From the NCBI RefSeq assembly GCF_027579695.1, contig NC_083579.1, positions 69,514,871 through 69,578,870 of the forward strand: DNA of 64,000 nt. Direction: 5' to 3'. Positions 10,474 to 23,203 of this stretch are shown here, one piece after another. The stretch is from Neoarius graeffei (taxonomy: Eukaryota; Chordata; Actinopteri; Siluriformes; Ariidae). Positions within the stretch are counted from its first letter, which is position 1. The number at the start of each line of letters is the position of its first letter. The translations under genes and the position numbers were made by a program. A model generated the notes under the pieces. The model did no database searches. It had not been told where the DNA came from and saw only the letters and a program-made list of their open reading frames with translations.

Positions 10474-10479
10474 TTTATT
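10474..10479 (-). terminator. Candidate polyadenylation signal of SLC7 copy 1
   Basis: AATAAA on the minus strand, about 165 bp past the stop codon at 10642. Its spacing fits a short 3' UTR. No transcript evidence is available. Confidence 0.4.
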
Positions 10480-10641
10480 TTCATAAAAGGCAACATACCC
10501 ACATTTTTTTTTTACTTCTACAACTAATACAGACTCTGAATGCTCACTGCACATATACACTGGTAAAATCATGAAAAAAACATTTTAAGAGCCCAGTATT
10601 GACTGGGGGGGACACTCTGCTTTACAAGCTGATGTGGTGTT

Positions 10642-13600
10642 TTATACATTTTTATCAGCTGGCGCCACCTCCAGGAAGAGCTGCAGGATCACTGTGAGTT
10701 TGTCCAGCAGGCCTGGACACAGTTTGAAGTGAATGAATGGAATATAAATTAAAGCTCCACTTAGGATGAAGAGGGTGACATACAGGTACTCAAGCTGAGG
10801 ATTGTCAATGATGGGTGCTAGAACCAGGAACACAGCCATCAGCAGCACCAGGACAGGGATAAAAATGGGTACCTGAGAAAACCATACACAAACATTTATC
10901 CATTCATTTTCTTCTGCTTTTCCTTCATAAATATTAAACACGTCAACTCAAACAGTCAGAGAATCTATGTATCTTTGTTCTAACAAAATATGGCTCAACA
11001 GAAATACTTTTTAAAGAATAGCATTTACACTAAAAATATTTGTGCCAAAATAATTGAAACAACAATGTAATGTAATTATTGTACAAAGTCAAATAAATTG
11101 TCATTCTTGAAAAATGTATTAGTTTATATTTGCTCTCAGTCCTGCAGGAAACCTGTTGGTGCCTTTCATCATGTCCTGTTTCCCTGAGATATAAATATGA
11201 GGTTGCACATGTGAAAAATGCTTTTGTAATCCATTGACATGAGAAACAGCAAAGAAAATTCAACACAAAAGAGACACAGTCATTGACCTGCACAAATCAA
11301 GTAATGAAAATATAAATACGTGTTTAAACACACACACACTATTAGGACCATGACAAAATGACTGAAAATAACATACTTTTTGTATCACTTAATCTTTTTA
11401 CATATTCATTTTTACTCATTTTCATGACATTTAGCCATACTGTGCTAAAGTCTGACGCATCCATTAATTATTTTATGTAAAAAAAATTCTTAAATGTTTA
11501 TTTTATCTCTTCTGCATTTGAGTATCGTTGGAAAAGAGCAAAATTGCAGTGGCTCATTATAATTTAAATAAACAGGCACTTTGTTTTGAATAGGGCTGTT
11601 TAGACAGGGTGAGAAGGGTACCGTTGTGCTTTATTTTTGTGGTATTAGGGAAGAAAATGGGGATGAATCAAGAAGCCTTTAAGCACACACACATACCCAG
11701 AGCAGTGGGCAGCAATGCCGCAGGGAGCAGTTAGGGGTTAGGTGCCTTGCTCAAGGGCACTTCAGCCCAACCTCAGGCCATGGCTGCCCCATGTTAACCT
11801 AACCCTATGTCTTTGGACTGTGGGGGAAACTGGAGCACCCGAAGGAAACCCATGCAGGCACAGGGAGAACATGCAAACTCCGCACAGAAAGGCCCCCGTC
11901 AGCCACTAGGCTGAAACCCAGAACCTTCTTGTTGTGAGGTGACAGTGCTAACCACTACACCACCATGCTGCCCGAACCACCCTTTTAAAAAAAAAAAAAA
12001 AACAAGAGTACAAGCAAGGTCAAAACACAGAACTAACTAGAAATACAAAACAAAGGAACAAGTAAATGCTTAGGCTTTTAATTAAGGCTTAGGAATGCAA
12101 AATTAATGACAAGACTGATGAGACAAAAATCACAAGAGGGGATAAATATTACATTAAATTACATTATGCTTCCAACATTACAGGCATTTAGCAGACACTC
12201 TTATCCAGAGTGACGTACAACAAATGCAAAAGTCTGGTACATAAAGTGCTGAACTTCCAGACAAGAAAATTATAGTGCCAACTGAACATGTGACAGTAAC
12301 ACTTAGTGTAATATTCTGTTGAAGTAACAATCAACAAGCAGCCAACCATACAAATGAGCTGACAAAGTACAACTATCCATCCATCCATTATCTGTAACCG
12401 CTTATCCTGTGCAAGGTCACGGGCAAGCTGGAGCCTATCCCAGCTGACTATGGGCGAGAGGCGGGGTACACCCTGGACAAGTCGCCAAATCATCACAGGG
12501 CTGACACATCGAGACAAGCAACCACTCACACTCACACCTACGATCAATTTAGAGCCACCAATTAGCCCAACCTGCATGTCTTTGGACTGTGAGGGAACCA
12601 GAGCACCCGGAAGAAACCCACACAGACACAGGGAGAACATTCAAACTCCACACAGAAAGGCCACTATCGGCCGCTGGGCTCGAACCCAGAACCTTCTTGC
12701 TGTGAGGTGACAGTGCTGACCACTACACCACCATGCCACCCAAAGTACAACTAAATAGAGAAAAATAAAACCCCAACGGTGAACCGAGTCATCATGACCA
12801 GCCTGGACAGTACACAGCCTGGGCTGGTCAAGACAGCTAAGACAACTGTGCAATTACACAGTGGGCAGGGAAGCAGGGGACAGGTGCAGCCTGAAGACGT
12901 GGGTCTTCAGTCTGCACGTGAAGGTGATTGTGGAGTCAACAGTTCCGACCTTGACGGAAAAGTCATTAAATAATAAATAAATTTAAAAAAGACAAACTAA
13001 TCAAACTTAGACAGACAAATTAACTTAGAACACCTGGACACACTTGGGAAAACACCAGTGATAGGACAGGGCAGAGACGAGACTCAAGTCAATACAAAGG
13101 CACATGAAAGTGTAAACAAAAGGTCTCAGTGAGGGGAGTAATTTGTGACATAGATAAGAAAGAAAGAGACTCAGTGCGGTTATTTTCTCTAGGGCAGGCA
13201 ACACCAAGTATTAATTGTAAGGGTGCTGATAATTTTGCAACCAGTGTTTTGGAGAAATATCGCACTATAGGTAGTTTTATTGTTATTTGCACCTCATCAT
13301 ATAGGAATAAAAAATAAATTAGGTGTTTGTGTTAGGGTTTTGCTGGGATTCGAACCTGGTTCGTTGGTGTGATAATCCAGCAAACCCCACTAGGATGACT
13401 CAAGTGCAGAGGCGTGAGGCGGAAGTAGAAAAGTATCAAAAAGTTTATATACAATATTTACAGTCCAAACAAAAAAATATAATCCAAAAAACGCTCAGAA
13501 GATGAAGGGAAAAAATAAAATATCCAAAAGGTCAAAGTTAAATACAAAAGCAAAAAACTAGAAAAGAAAAGGCAAAATACCAACGCTCAGAAGATCAAAA

Positions 13601-16013
13601 AACAGTAAACACAAAGTCCAAAAAGAAAAGCAAAGTGCAAAACCAAAGTGACAACGGCAAGGAACACAGAACAGAGGTAACTGGAGCTAAACATAGCACA
13701 AAGACTCCGTGACAAGAGGACTGAACTCAGGGGGTATAAATACACAAAATAAATTGGAAACAGGTGACACTAATGAAAACAGGCAATCAACACCAACACA
13801 AAACACAGGACACAGTGGCGACCTCTAGAGGCCAAACAAACATGGACAAAAAACAGGAAATAACAGCGGCCTCTAGAGGCCAAAACAGTCCCAGTCCTAA
13901 CAGTTTGGGGGGCTTTGAGCATGTGAATCTCTCTCACCTTGTATAAACGAGGAATATCCGAATTTCTAATTTTTAGATAGAGCAGTGATGATATCGTAAG
14001 TCCATGGAAGAACCAGGATATGAAGCTGAAGATCAAATGGAGTGGAATTAGAGGAAAAAGAGGTTGATGCAATAAAACTGATCACATCACATGACATGCA
14101 TAACCTAAATTAAATACACATTTATATTGTTGCGATTTCAAAGACATGGAGTTCAGCCAAATGATTTGATACTGCTGTATTTTCACATGTATAATAACTC
14201 TTATTATGAACAGGCAGCTCTTATAATCAATTTTGTCATGTGTTTATCATCAGTCATATAATTTATGCAACAGCAATGCTGTTGTATGCTGATATTTACT
14301 ATACATTTATTGCACCCTTAATTAATTTTATTATTCAGAAGCACTATTAAGCATTCTGATCTCGGTATATTACCCTTTAAGTGGAAATAATAATAAAAGG
14401 TACTGGACTACTGTTATCCATACCTAGAGAAGTTGATTATGCGCTGGAAGTCTCCAAAAATGAGCACAATGAAGGCAATGATGGTGGTAAAGATGAGAGC
14501 TGGAGAAGGCGTGAGGTGTCGCACATGGGCCATGGCCAGAATGCTCGGCTGAAAAAGCAAAAAAAAAAAATCACCAAAGAAAAGCCTTTTAGGACACAAC
14601 ATCTTAGGGCAGACATTTAGGGTGTTCTTGATGCAAATACAAATCAGATCATCATAGTATATTTTTAAAAGGTATAACTGTAAATATTAAAGGTTTCATT
14701 AGTACTTACCATATGACTCTCTCGGGCAGCTACAAAGCAAGTTCGTCCTCCACTGAAGAAAGATCCATTTAGTGTGCCAAAGGAAGATAATGCTGCTGCA
14801 ATAGACATCATCCAGCCCCAGCTGCCCAACACCTTATTGCTGTTCTCAGAGAAAAGATGGTGAGCTAAGTGGGTCTTCTTTATGTTTAATGAATTTTGTG
14901 CTGTTCCAGAGGTGTTACAAGCATTATGTTCTGCAATCGCAAGCAGATGACTTACCCCCAAGTAACTGCCACAGCACTGGATATTATCATCTCTCTAGGA
15001 TTCAGGACAGCCAGATAACTGACATTGACTAGCAGGTAGAGGATTGTTACCATTGGGATGGCAATCATGAATGTCCGGGGGAGATTTACCTTACACCAAT
15101 GGATATAATTTAAAATTCAGTACAATTAATTTTTTCTGAATTTACAAATTTCATAAAAGTCATTCATGCAGAAACAGATTTCTGTTTCCTCTAGAGAATG
15201 ATGCATATTTACAAACTGACTATACCATTTGAACAATTTGAGATATTAAAAGATATACTGTGTCAAGTATATAATATTGAGACAAAAGCTCATGCAACCT
15301 ACCTCTGGCTTTTTCACCTCTTCAAGAACAACGTTTAGATTAACCCATCCTGCAAAAGACCAGAGTCCCTGATACAGAGCCATTCCAGTAGTACTGAGTT
15401 CCAAAGTTGTGCCCTCAAAGGCAATGCCTGGATATCCAAGGCTTCCCAGGTCATTTTGGGCCATGGTAACTATTCCACCAATAATAATTATTATCAGACC
15501 CATAATTTTAGCCACCAGGAAGATAATCTGAATGGCCATGGTGAAGCGAACATTCAAAATATTGACTATAGTCACTACCAAAATGCACACCCCTGCAAGA
15601 CATTTCACCAGCACTGTAGGTGGAATGCAGCCTGGATAAAAAGGAGCCACAGCATACTGAGCTAAACTTAAGGCTACAGCTACAATACTTGACGGCTTCA
15701 TCACGATTACATACGTGAATGCTACAAAGAATGCAGGTAAAGGTCCACAGATCCTCAAGATGTAGATGAAATCTCCTCCAGACTCTTGGAAGATGGTACC
15801 AAGCTCTGCATAACTGAGCACAGCACATAAAGTCACCAGGCCACACACAGCCCAGATGATCAAGCTCGCTCCAGGGCTTCCAACATTGGATATCACAAAC
15901 TGAGGGGACATAAAGATCCCTGATCCTATCATAGTGCCTGCGACCAGAGATACCGCACTAATTAACCCTACCTCCCGCTTCAGTTTCAGCCCTTCGTACT
16001 TGTTGCTTGTCAT
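10642..16013 (-). CDS. SLC7 amino acid transporter light chain, b(0,+)AT-like (copy 1, complete)
   Basis: Six coding exons join with GT/AG boundaries: 15303-16013, 14956-15089, 14710-14839, 14424-14548, 13938-14025 and 10642-10872. They give 472 residues, close to the 487 of human SLC7A9. The family exchanges amino acids across the plasma membrane as a 12-helix light chain disulphide-linked to an SLC3 heavy chain. Visible marks are the substrate-site loop IGSGIF at residues 29-34 in helix 1, Cys129 (FYPGC) between helices 3 and 4 where the heavy chain is expected to attach, YLLVNVSYLAVL, and LVLAPIIDNPQLEYLYV near the C-terminus. The first 237 codons are one exon, unlike the many-exon 5' half of SLC7A9. 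Intron 5 (10873-13937) holds SINEs and a solo LTR. Similarity to SLC7A13 is lower, but the exact paralogue is not settled. Confidence 0.9.
11690..11976 (-). mobile_element. tRNA-derived SINE (type B), complete head and body
   Basis: Minus-strand head GGCAGCATGGTGGTGTAGTG with A-box-like and degenerate B-box motifs. The body ends in TGAGCAAGGCACCTAACC-type text. It lacks the long tail of type A. It lies in intron 5 of transporter copy 1 beside a short poly-A run at 11986-12002. Confidence 0.75.
12150..12960. repeat. Dispersed fish repeat split by a SINE
   Basis: The left part holds ACAGGCATTTAGCAGACACT and CTTATCCAGAGTGACGTAC, words I recognise from a common teleost repeat. The right part (12754-12960) continues after the SINE with GAAGACGTGGGTCTTCAGTC, an 8-bp-armed small palindrome. 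No coding potential was seen. Confidence 0.5.
12376..12741 (-). mobile_element. tRNA-derived SINE (type A), diverged
   Basis: Minus-strand copy with the 12-bp duplication AAAGTACAACTA at 12364-12375 and 12742-12753. It differs from the other type-A copies at many bases and its tail is CCATCCATCCATTATCTG rather than ATGAG units, suggesting an older subfamily. Confidence 0.87.
12961..13324. other. Unassigned intron sequence
   Basis: AT-rich intron 5 text of transporter copy 1 with no gene or repeat recognised. Confidence 0.4.
13330..13902. mobile_element. Solo LTR of a retrotransposon
   Basis: The 573-bp unit begins TGTTAGG and ends CCTAACA, so it starts TG and ends CA with inverted tips. A 5-bp duplication GTTTG lies at 13325-13329 and 13903-13907. 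A TATAAATA motif is at about 13735. No internal retroviral genes are present, so it is a solo LTR from recombination. It ends 35 bp from exon 5 of transporter copy 1. Confidence 0.8.
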
Positions 16014-17073
16014 GCTGCTGTTGTGTGAGTGAAAATGAGCTTAATGAATGTTTCTGTTAAATAAAATACACAAAGCATGGGTAATAAGATCCTAAGTATC
16101 TTATTCTGCAAGTTCTGCAACCCAGGACATCGCGCCACCCAACAAAACAGTCACATGTCATATATTCATCAAATGGTCATTCTTTGTGATGTGCATGTTG
16201 CAAAATGTGTGAAAATGTAATGTACAACATGCACATTACCTTTTGACCTTTGTATTTCTGATTAAATATTAAAAGTTAAGACAGCTTGGTATGTAGTATA
16301 GTGCAGAAATCTTTGGTCAACCTTGAGAATTATGTTAATTTATCTGTGTAGTTAGTAGCTGGGGTTAAATTGAAGAAGGGAGGTTAAAGTACATACAGTA
16401 TGAAGCAAATTGGTTTTTCATTTTTACCTACTGGGCACATAAAACACTTGTACATGGAAAATCTGTATCAGCAAAAGAAAATCCTATTAAAATTTAGTCA
16501 CAAACCCCAGCTATACCTAAAAAAAAAAAAAACTCCAGAGGACTGGGCTGAGTTTTATGTAGGACACACTTTGATGATGTCACGTTGGTTGCTAAGTGCT
16601 TGTTTTTCACGAAGATTTGTTTGCGTTTACTGTCTGCCGTAGTGAAATGCAATATGTGACAGTAAGTTTGCAACCAACACGACATCATGGCGGTGTTGTA
16701 TGATGCATTTTGGGTCCGACTTATGAACGGACAATTTTTTAGTAAACCCACAAAACTTTTTGCTTCATAAAAACATCAGTTTTTATTATTTCTGTCTCAA
16801 AATTTGCAGTTGTATGTTTCAGCAGTATGTTTATTGAAATACGTCAAAAAAATCCATGTCATATGCAGTTTAAGGGAAATGAGCACTCTCAGTCCAGGAC
16901 TATAATTTAATATAAATGTAAACCATAGCCATTTGAGAGCTTCTAAGTAATTTAAGACTATTGTAAAATATTGTGAATAAACATTTCATCAGTAAAGTGA
17001 AAAGTGTTTCTTTAGATACTTTAAAGGCTTCTTCTAAAAAGAGTCAATTCTTCACTTAACACTAGCCATGTAT
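16014..17073. other. Upstream flank of transporter copy 1
   Basis: The first bases upstream of the start (GTGAAAATGAGCTTA) match those upstream of copy 2, so this is inherited 5' flank and probably 5' UTR. A short inverted pair (GATGATGTCACGTTGGTTGC near 16574 and its complement near 16669) marks a possible small MITE. No promoter could be placed with confidence. Confidence 0.4.
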
Positions 17074-17773
17074 TTAAATCCTTTATAGTAGTAGTTATCA
17101 GACCCCTATTAAAAAATCTGACATCGACCCTTGTCAGCTGTCCAACTATAGGCCAGTATCAAACCTCCTCTCTTTATCTCCAAGATCCTAGAAAAAGATG
17201 TGGCTCCTACCTACATAGGAATAACATCCATGAAATGTATCAGTCAGGATTAAAACCTACAACCCCAATTCCAAAAAAGTTGGGACAAAGTACAAATTGT
17301 AAATAAAAACGGAATGCAGTGATGTGGAAGTTTCAAAATTCCATATTTTATTCAGAATGGAACATAGATGACATATCAAATGTTTAAACTGAGAAAATGT
17401 ATCATTTAAAGAGAAAAATTAAGTGATTTTAAATTTCATGACAACAACACATCTCAAAAAAGTTGGGACAAGGCTATGTTTACCACTGTGAGACATCCCC
17501 TTTTCTCTTTACAACAGTCTGTAAAAGTCTGGGGACTGAGGAGACAAGTTGTTCAAGTTTAGGGATAGGGATGTTAACCCATTCTTGTCCAATGTAGGAT
17601 TCTAGTTGCTCAACTGTCTTAGGTCTTTTTTGTCGTATCTTCCATTTTATGATGTGCCAAATGTTTTCTATGGGTGAAAGATCTGGACTGCAGGCTGGCC
17701 AGTTCAGTACCCAGACCCTTCTTCTACGCAGCCATGATGCTGTAATTGATGCAGTATGTGGTTTGGCATTGTC

Positions 17774-20698
17774 TCGTCTCGTCTTCTTCCGCTTATCCGG
17801 GACCGGGTCGCGGAGGCAGCAGTCTAAGCATGGAAGCCCAAACGTCCCTTTCCCCAGACACCTCGGCCAGCTCCTCGGGAAGAACACCGAGGCGTTCCCA
17901 GGCCAGCCAAGAGACATAGTCCCTCCAGCGTGTCCTGGGTCTTCCCAGGGGCCTCCTCCCGGGGGGACATGCCTGGAACACCTCCCCAGGGAGGCGTCCA
18001 GGAGGCATCCGAAAAAGATGCCCGAGCCACCTCAGCTGATTCCTCTCGATGTGGAGGAGCAGCGGCTCTACTCCGAGCTCCTCCCGAGTGACTGTGCTTC
18101 TCACCCTATCTCTAAGGGAGCGCCCAGCCACCCTGTGAAGGAAACTCATTTCGGCCACTTGTATCCGCGATCTTGTTCTTTCTGTCATTACCCAAAGCTC
18201 ATGACCATAGGTGAGAGTCGGAACGTAGATCGACCGGTAAATTGAGAGCTTTGCCTTTTGGCTCAGCTCCTTCTTCACCATGACGGACCGGTAAAGCGAC
18301 CACATCACTGCGGAGGCTGCACCGATCCGCCTGTCGATCTCACGCTTCATCCTTCCCTCACTCGTGAACAAGATCCTGAGATACTTAAACTCCTCCACTT
18401 GAGGCAGGACTTCTCCACCAACCTGGAGAGGGCAAGCCACCCTTTTCCGGTCGAGAACCATGGCCTCGGACTTGGAGGTGCTGATTCTCATCCCAGCCGC
18501 TTCACACTCGACTGCAAACTGCATCAGTGCATGCTGAAGGTCCTGGTTTGAAGAAGCCAACAGGACAACATCATCCGCAAAAAGCAGAGATGAAATCCTG
18601 TGGTTCCCAAACAGGATTCCTTCTGGCCCCTGGCTGCGCCTAGAAATTCTGTCCATAAAAATTATGAACAGAACCGGTGACAAAGGGCAGCCCTGCCGGA
18701 GTCCAACATGCACTGGGAACAGGTCTGACTTACTGCCGGCAATGCGAACCAGACTCCTGCTCCATTCGTACAGGGACCAGACAGCCCTTAGCAAAGAGCC
18801 CCGAACCCCATACTCCCAAAGCACCCCCCACAGAATACCATGGGGGACACGGTCAAATGCCTTCTCCAGATCCACAAAGCACATGTGGACTGGTTGGGCA
18901 AACTCCCATGAACCCTCGAGCACCCTATGAAGGGTATAGAGCTGGTCCAGTGTTCCGCGACCAGGACGAAAACCGCATTGTTCCTCCTGGATCCGAGGTT
19001 CGACTATTGGTTGAATTCTCCTCTCCAGTACCCTGGAGTAAACTTTCCCTGGGAGGCTGAGAAGTGTGATTCCCCTATAATTGGAGCACACTCTCCGGTC
19101 CCCTTTCTTAAAAAGAGGGACCACCACCCCAGTCTGCCACTCCAGAGGCACTGTCTCCGACCGCCACGCGATGTTGCAGAGGCGTGTCAACCAAGACAGC
19201 CCCACAACATCCAGAGACTTGAGATACTCAGGGCGGATCTCATCCACCCCCGGTGCCTTGCCACCGAGGAGCTTGCAAACCACCTCAGTGACTTCGGCTT
19301 GGGTAATGGATGAGTCCACCTCTGAGTCATCAGCCTCAGTTTCCTCAGTGGAAGACATGACGGTGGGATTGAGGAGATCCTCAAAGTATTCCTTCCACCG
19401 CCCGACAATGTCCCCAGTCGAGGTCAACAGCTCCCCACCCGCACTGTAAACAGTGTTGGCAGAGTACTGCTTCCCCCTCCTGAGGCGCCGGACGGTTTGC
19501 CAGAATTTCTTCGAGGCCGACCGATAGTCCTTCTCCATGGCCTCCCTGAACTCCTCCCAGTTCCGAGTTTTTGCCTCCGCAACTGCCCGAGCTGCAGCAC
19601 GCCTGGCCTGCCGATACCCGTCAGCTGCCTCAGGAGTCCCGGAGGTCAACATAGCCCGATAGGACTCCTTCTTCAGCTTGACGGCATCCCTTACTTCCGG
19701 TGTCCACCACCGGGTTCGGGGATTGCCGCCACGACAGGCACCGGAGACCTTGCGGCCACAGCTCCGAACAGCTGCGTCCACAATGGAGGTAGAGAACATG
19801 GTCCACTCAGACTCAATGTCCCCCGCCTCCCTCAGAAGCTGGGAAAAGCTCTTCCGGAGGTGGGAGTTAAAGACCTCCCCAACAGAGTGCTCGGCCAGAC
19901 GTTCCCAGCAGACCCTCACCATACGTTTGGGCCTGCCAGGTCTGTCCAGCTTCCTCCTCCGCCAGTGGATCCAACTCACCACCAGGTGGTGATCAGTTGA
20001 CAGCTCAGCCCCTCTCTTCACCCGAGTGTCCAAGACATAGGGCCGGAGATCAGATGAAACGACTACAAAGTCGATCATCGACCTCCGACCTAAGGTGTCC
20101 TGGTGCCACGTGTGCTTATGGACACCCCTATGCTCGAACATGGTGTTCGTTATGGACAAACCGTGACTAGCACAGAAGTCCAATAACAAAACACCACTCG
20201 GGTTCAGATCGGGGAGGCCGTTCCTCCCAACCACGCCCTTCCAAGTGTCACTGTCGTCGCCCACATGAGCATTGAAGTCCCCCAGTAGCACAATGGAGTC
20301 CCCAGTCTGAGCACCCCTCAGTACCTCTCCCAGGGACTCCAAGAAGGCCGGATACTCTATACTGCTATTTGTCCCATAGGCACAAACAACAGCAAGAGCC
20401 CTCTCCCCAATCCGAAGGCGCAGAGAGGCGACCCTCTCGTTCACTGGGGTAAACTCCAACACATGGCGGCTGAGCTGGGGAGCTATAAGCAAGCCCACAC
20501 CAGCCCGCCGCTGCTCACCACGGGTGACTCCAGAGAAGTGGAAAGTCCAGCCCCTCTCTTGGTTTGGCCTGTCACCTAGGACCTGTCTGCCTTGGGAAAC
20601 CCTGACAGGGGCATAATGCCCCTGACAACATAGCTCCTAGGATCATTCAAGCACACAAACCCCTCCACCACAATAAGGTGGCAGTTCTAGGAGGGGGG
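17774..20698 (-). mobile_element. Non-LTR retrotransposon (APE-type LINE), 5'-truncated
   Basis: Inserted in a Tc1 element with a 12-bp duplication TTTGGCATTGTC at 17762-17773 and 20699-20710. The 3' end is a GTCTC-type repeat at 17774-17785. The 5' end is cut about 200 bp upstream of the first methionine. The clade is not settled by eye; it lacks an ORF1 in this copy. Confidence 0.88.
17793..20498 (-). CDS. LINE endonuclease-reverse transcriptase, 901 residues, open
   Basis: This protein nicks target DNA and copies its own RNA into it. The N-terminal APE endonuclease shows [10 protein letters not shown] near residue 70, [15 protein letters not shown] near 140 and LSTDHHLVV near 165. The reverse transcriptase has [61 protein letters not shown] (first catalytic Asp), [13 protein letters not shown] and FADDVVLLA (catalytic Asp pair). 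The C-terminal region ends PPRPGPG. No stop or frameshift interrupts 2.7 kb, so the copy is young. The endonuclease N-terminus is probably cut, so activity is doubtful. It is not a host gene. Confidence 0.88.
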   Translation of the reverse strand: MGLLIAPQLSRHVLEFTPVNERVASLRLRIGERALAVVCAYGTNSSIEYPAFLESLGEVLRGAQTGDSIVLLGDFNAHVGDDSDTWKGVVGRNGLPDLNPSGVLLLDFCASHGLSITNTMFEHRGVHKHTWHQDTLGRRSMIDFVVVSSDLRPYVLDTRVKRGAELSTDHHLVVSWIHWRRRKLDRPGRPKRMVRVCWERLAEHSVGEVFNSHLRKSFSQLLREAGDIESEWTMFSTSIVDAAVRSCGRKVSGACRGGNPRTRWWTPEVRDAVKLKKESYRAMLTSGTPEAADGYRQARRAAARAVAEAKTRNWEEFREAMEKDYRSASKKFWQTVRRLRRGKQYSANTVYSAGGELLTSTGDIVGRWKEYFEDLLNPTVMSSTEETEADDSEVDSSITQAEVTEVVCKLLGGKAPGVDEIRPEYLKSLDVVGLSWLTRLCNIAWRSETVPLEWQTGVVVPLFKKGDRRVCSNYRGITLLSLPGKVYSRVLERRIQPIVEPRIQEEQCGFRPGRGTLDQLYTLHRVLEGSWEFAQPVHMCFVDLEKAFDRVPHGILWGVLWEYGVRGSLLRAVWSLYEWSRSLVRIAGSKSDLFPVHVGLRQGCPLSPVLFIIFMDRISRRSQGPEGILFGNHRISSLLFADDVVLLASSNQDLQHALMQFAVECEAAGMRISTSKSEAMVLDRKRVACPLQVGGEVLPQVEEFKYLRILFTSEGRMKREIDRRIGAASAVMWSLYRSVMVKKELSQKAKLSIYRSIYVPTLTYGHELWVMTERTRSRIQVAEMSFLHRVAGRSLRDRVRSTVTREELGVEPLLLHIERNQLRWLGHLFRMPPGRLPGEVFQACPPGRRPLGRPRTRWRDYVSWLAWERLGVLPEELAEVSGERDVWASMLRLLPPRPGPG

Positions 20699-22389
20699 TT
20701 TGGCATTGTCATGTTGGAAAATGCAAGGTCTTCCCTGAAAGAGACGTTGTCTGGATGGGAGCATACAGTATGTTGCTCTAGAACCTGGATATACCTTTCA
20801 GCATTGATGGTGTCTTTCCAGATGTGTAAGCTGCCCATGCCACATGCACTAATGCAACCCCATACCATCAGAGATGCAGGCTTCTGAACTGAGCGCTGAT
20901 AACAACTTGGGTCGTCCTTCTCCTCTTTAGTCCAAATGACACGGTGTCCCTGATTTCCATAAAGAACTTCAAATTTTGATTCGTCTGACCACAGAACAGT
21001 TTTCCACTTTGCCACAGTCCATTTTAAATGAGCCTTGGCCCCGAGAAGACGTCTGCGCTTCTGGATCATGTTTAGATACGGCTTCTTCTTTGATTTATAG
21101 AGTTTTAGCTGGCAACGGCGGATGGCACGGTGAATTGTGTTCACAGATAATGTTCTCTGGAAATATTCCTGAGCCCATTTTGTGATTTCCAATACAGAAG
21201 CATGCCTGTATGTGATGCAGTGCCGTCTAAGGGCCCGAAGATCACGGGCACCCAGCATGGTTTTCCGGCCTTGACCCTTACATACAGAGATTCTTCCAGA
21301 TTCTCTGAATCTTTTGATGATATTATGCACTGTAGATGATGATATGTTCAAACTCTTTGCAATTTTACACTGTCGAACTCCTTTCTGATATTGCTCCACT
21401 ATTTGTCGGCACAGAATTAGGGGGATTGGTGATCCTCTTCCCATCTTTACTTCTGAGAGCCACTCCAAGATGCTCTTTTTATACCCAGTCATGTTAATTA
21501 CCTATTGCCAATTGACCTAATGAGTTGCAATTTGGTCCTCCAGCTGTTTCTTTTTTTGTACCTTTAACTTTTCCAGCCTCTTATTGCCCCTGTCCCAACT
21601 TTGAGATGTGTTGCTGTCATGAAATTTCAAATGAGCCAATATTTGGCATGAAATTTCAAAATGTCTCACCTTCAACATTTGACATGTTGTCTATGTTCTA
21701 TTGTGAATACAATATCAGTTTTTGAGATTTGTAAATTATTGCATTACATTTTTATTTACAATTTGTACTTTGTCCCAACTTTTTTGGAATTGGGGTTGTA
21801 TTCATAGTACAGAGATAGCACTGGTTAAAGTAGTAAATGACCTACCACTGGCCTCTCATCAGGGTTGTGTCTTCTTGCTTGTGTTGCTTGACCTTAGTGC
21901 AGGTTTTGACACCTCTGATTAGACCATTCTCCTTGACATATTAAAAAATGCCATTGGAGTTAGGGGAACAGTCCTCTCCTGGCTCAGGTCTTATTTAACT
22001 GATCATTATCAGTTTGTTGATGTAAATGGCAGAGGTGGGTAGTAACGCGCTACATTTACTCCGTTACATTTACTTGAGTAACTTTTTGGATGAATTGTAC
22101 TTGTAAGAGTAGTTTTAATGCAGCATACTTTTTACTTTTACTTGAGTATATTTGTGAAGAAGAAGCGGTACTTTTACTCTGTTACATTGGGCTATATTCT
22201 GCTCATTACTCTCTACTTTATTTTTATTGATCCGTGCGATGCGTGGTCTGTTTATGTTTTGTCGAGACTTCCAGTAGAGGCTCTGTCACATGACAGCATC
22301 TCACCGATCAAATGTAGCAGCCAGAGCCATAGTGGCTCAGCTATGGTTTAACTCCATTTCGCCAATCAAACAGAGCCAAGCCGCTGCGC

Positions 22390-22653
22390 GTGCCCGCACA
22401 CAAAATTCCCATGGCAAGACCAGTCCAGGTGGAAAAGAGCACGGAAGCAGAAGAAAAATGGCAGAGACAACGGCCAGCATTTCTCATCAAGCTAAAGAGG
22501 CACACCCCTGGCCACACATACAAACCATGTTCACTCTCCAAACAAAAAATAATAGGTTATGTTATGCGGTGTCACATGTGTCTCCCCAAACCAGTGGACG
22601 TTTCAGCTTATAAAAACCCAACGTCGAATTTGAGGAAACATTGCGGTAAGTAG
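22390..22653 (+). pseudogene. BED zinc-finger exon of a hAT transposase
   Basis: The frame contains MRCHMCLPKPVDVSAYKNP and SNLRKHCGK. The CxxC pair and the later His fit a BED finger, the DNA-binding domain at the start of many hAT transposases. A GTAAGT donor follows at about 22646, so it resembles a first exon. The catalytic exon is absent from the element. Confidence 0.65.
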
Positions 22654-23203
22654 GCTGTGTGCTTTTGGCTGTCTTCATAGGCAGACGTTAGCCCTGTTGT
22701 AACATCATAAATAACTGTAAAATACATTGTTTTGTGGAAATGTATTGACGCACTGCAGCCTCAGATGGCAAGATAACACACACACACACACACACCAGAG
22801 AACCAAGAAATAAAACTACAAAAAATCTTCCTAACAATCACTTTTTATTGATGTGAAACCAAAAAATGCTCATGAAAATAAGGTTGCTCGCCTAATGTCA
22901 GCTCCTCAATAGCGTTACAGTTGTACACGGCTCTGGTCAAAAACTGGGAATGGAAGACAGACTTTCTGTCGCATGTCCCAGACCCGGTGAAATGTAACTG
23001 AATTGTCTTGGCCAGCCCTAAGGGTCCCATCTGCATCTCATCATTGCTGAGGAGTGTGCTCCCATCACCCAATCAAGCATCCAGCCAGAGCAGGTCATGA
23101 TATTTTTTTACTATATTAACATGCCATTGTTGTGTGTTATGCCTGATGTAAAGACTCTCGTCTCTGCGAGCCTACCACACAGATTTAATACTTGTCATTT
23201 TTA

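Larger units (their letters stand above)
17480..21492 (-). pseudogene. Tc1 transposase disrupted by a LINE insertion
   Basis: The N-terminal part (20711-21492) is open for about 260 codons: MTGYKKSILEWLSEVKMGRG, a helix-turn-helix with CKIAKSLNISSSTVHNIIKR, and the first catalytic Asp in KTVLWSDESKFEV. The C-terminal part (17480-17761) carries NPHTASITASWLRRRRVWVL and PACSPDLSPIENIWHIIKW, holding the later acidic residues, and ends VKRKGDVSQW. The LINE at 17774-20698 and its duplication separate the two. Apart from that break the reading frame is largely open, so the host Tc1 was not very old when it was hit. Confidence 0.85.
17260..21798 (-). mobile_element. Tc1 transposon interrupted by a LINE
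   Basis: Ends CAACCCCAATTCCAAAAAAG and its complement lie between TA at 17258-17259 and 21799-21800. Without the LINE the element is about 1.6 kb. Transposase is on the minus strand. The insertion point is inside an L2 LINE. Confidence 0.9.

Noticed and set aside
17649-19992. Long plus-strand frames (up to 198 codons) opposite the LINE ORF
   Set aside because: They are antisense shadows of a GC-rich LINE coding region and have no recognisable domains.
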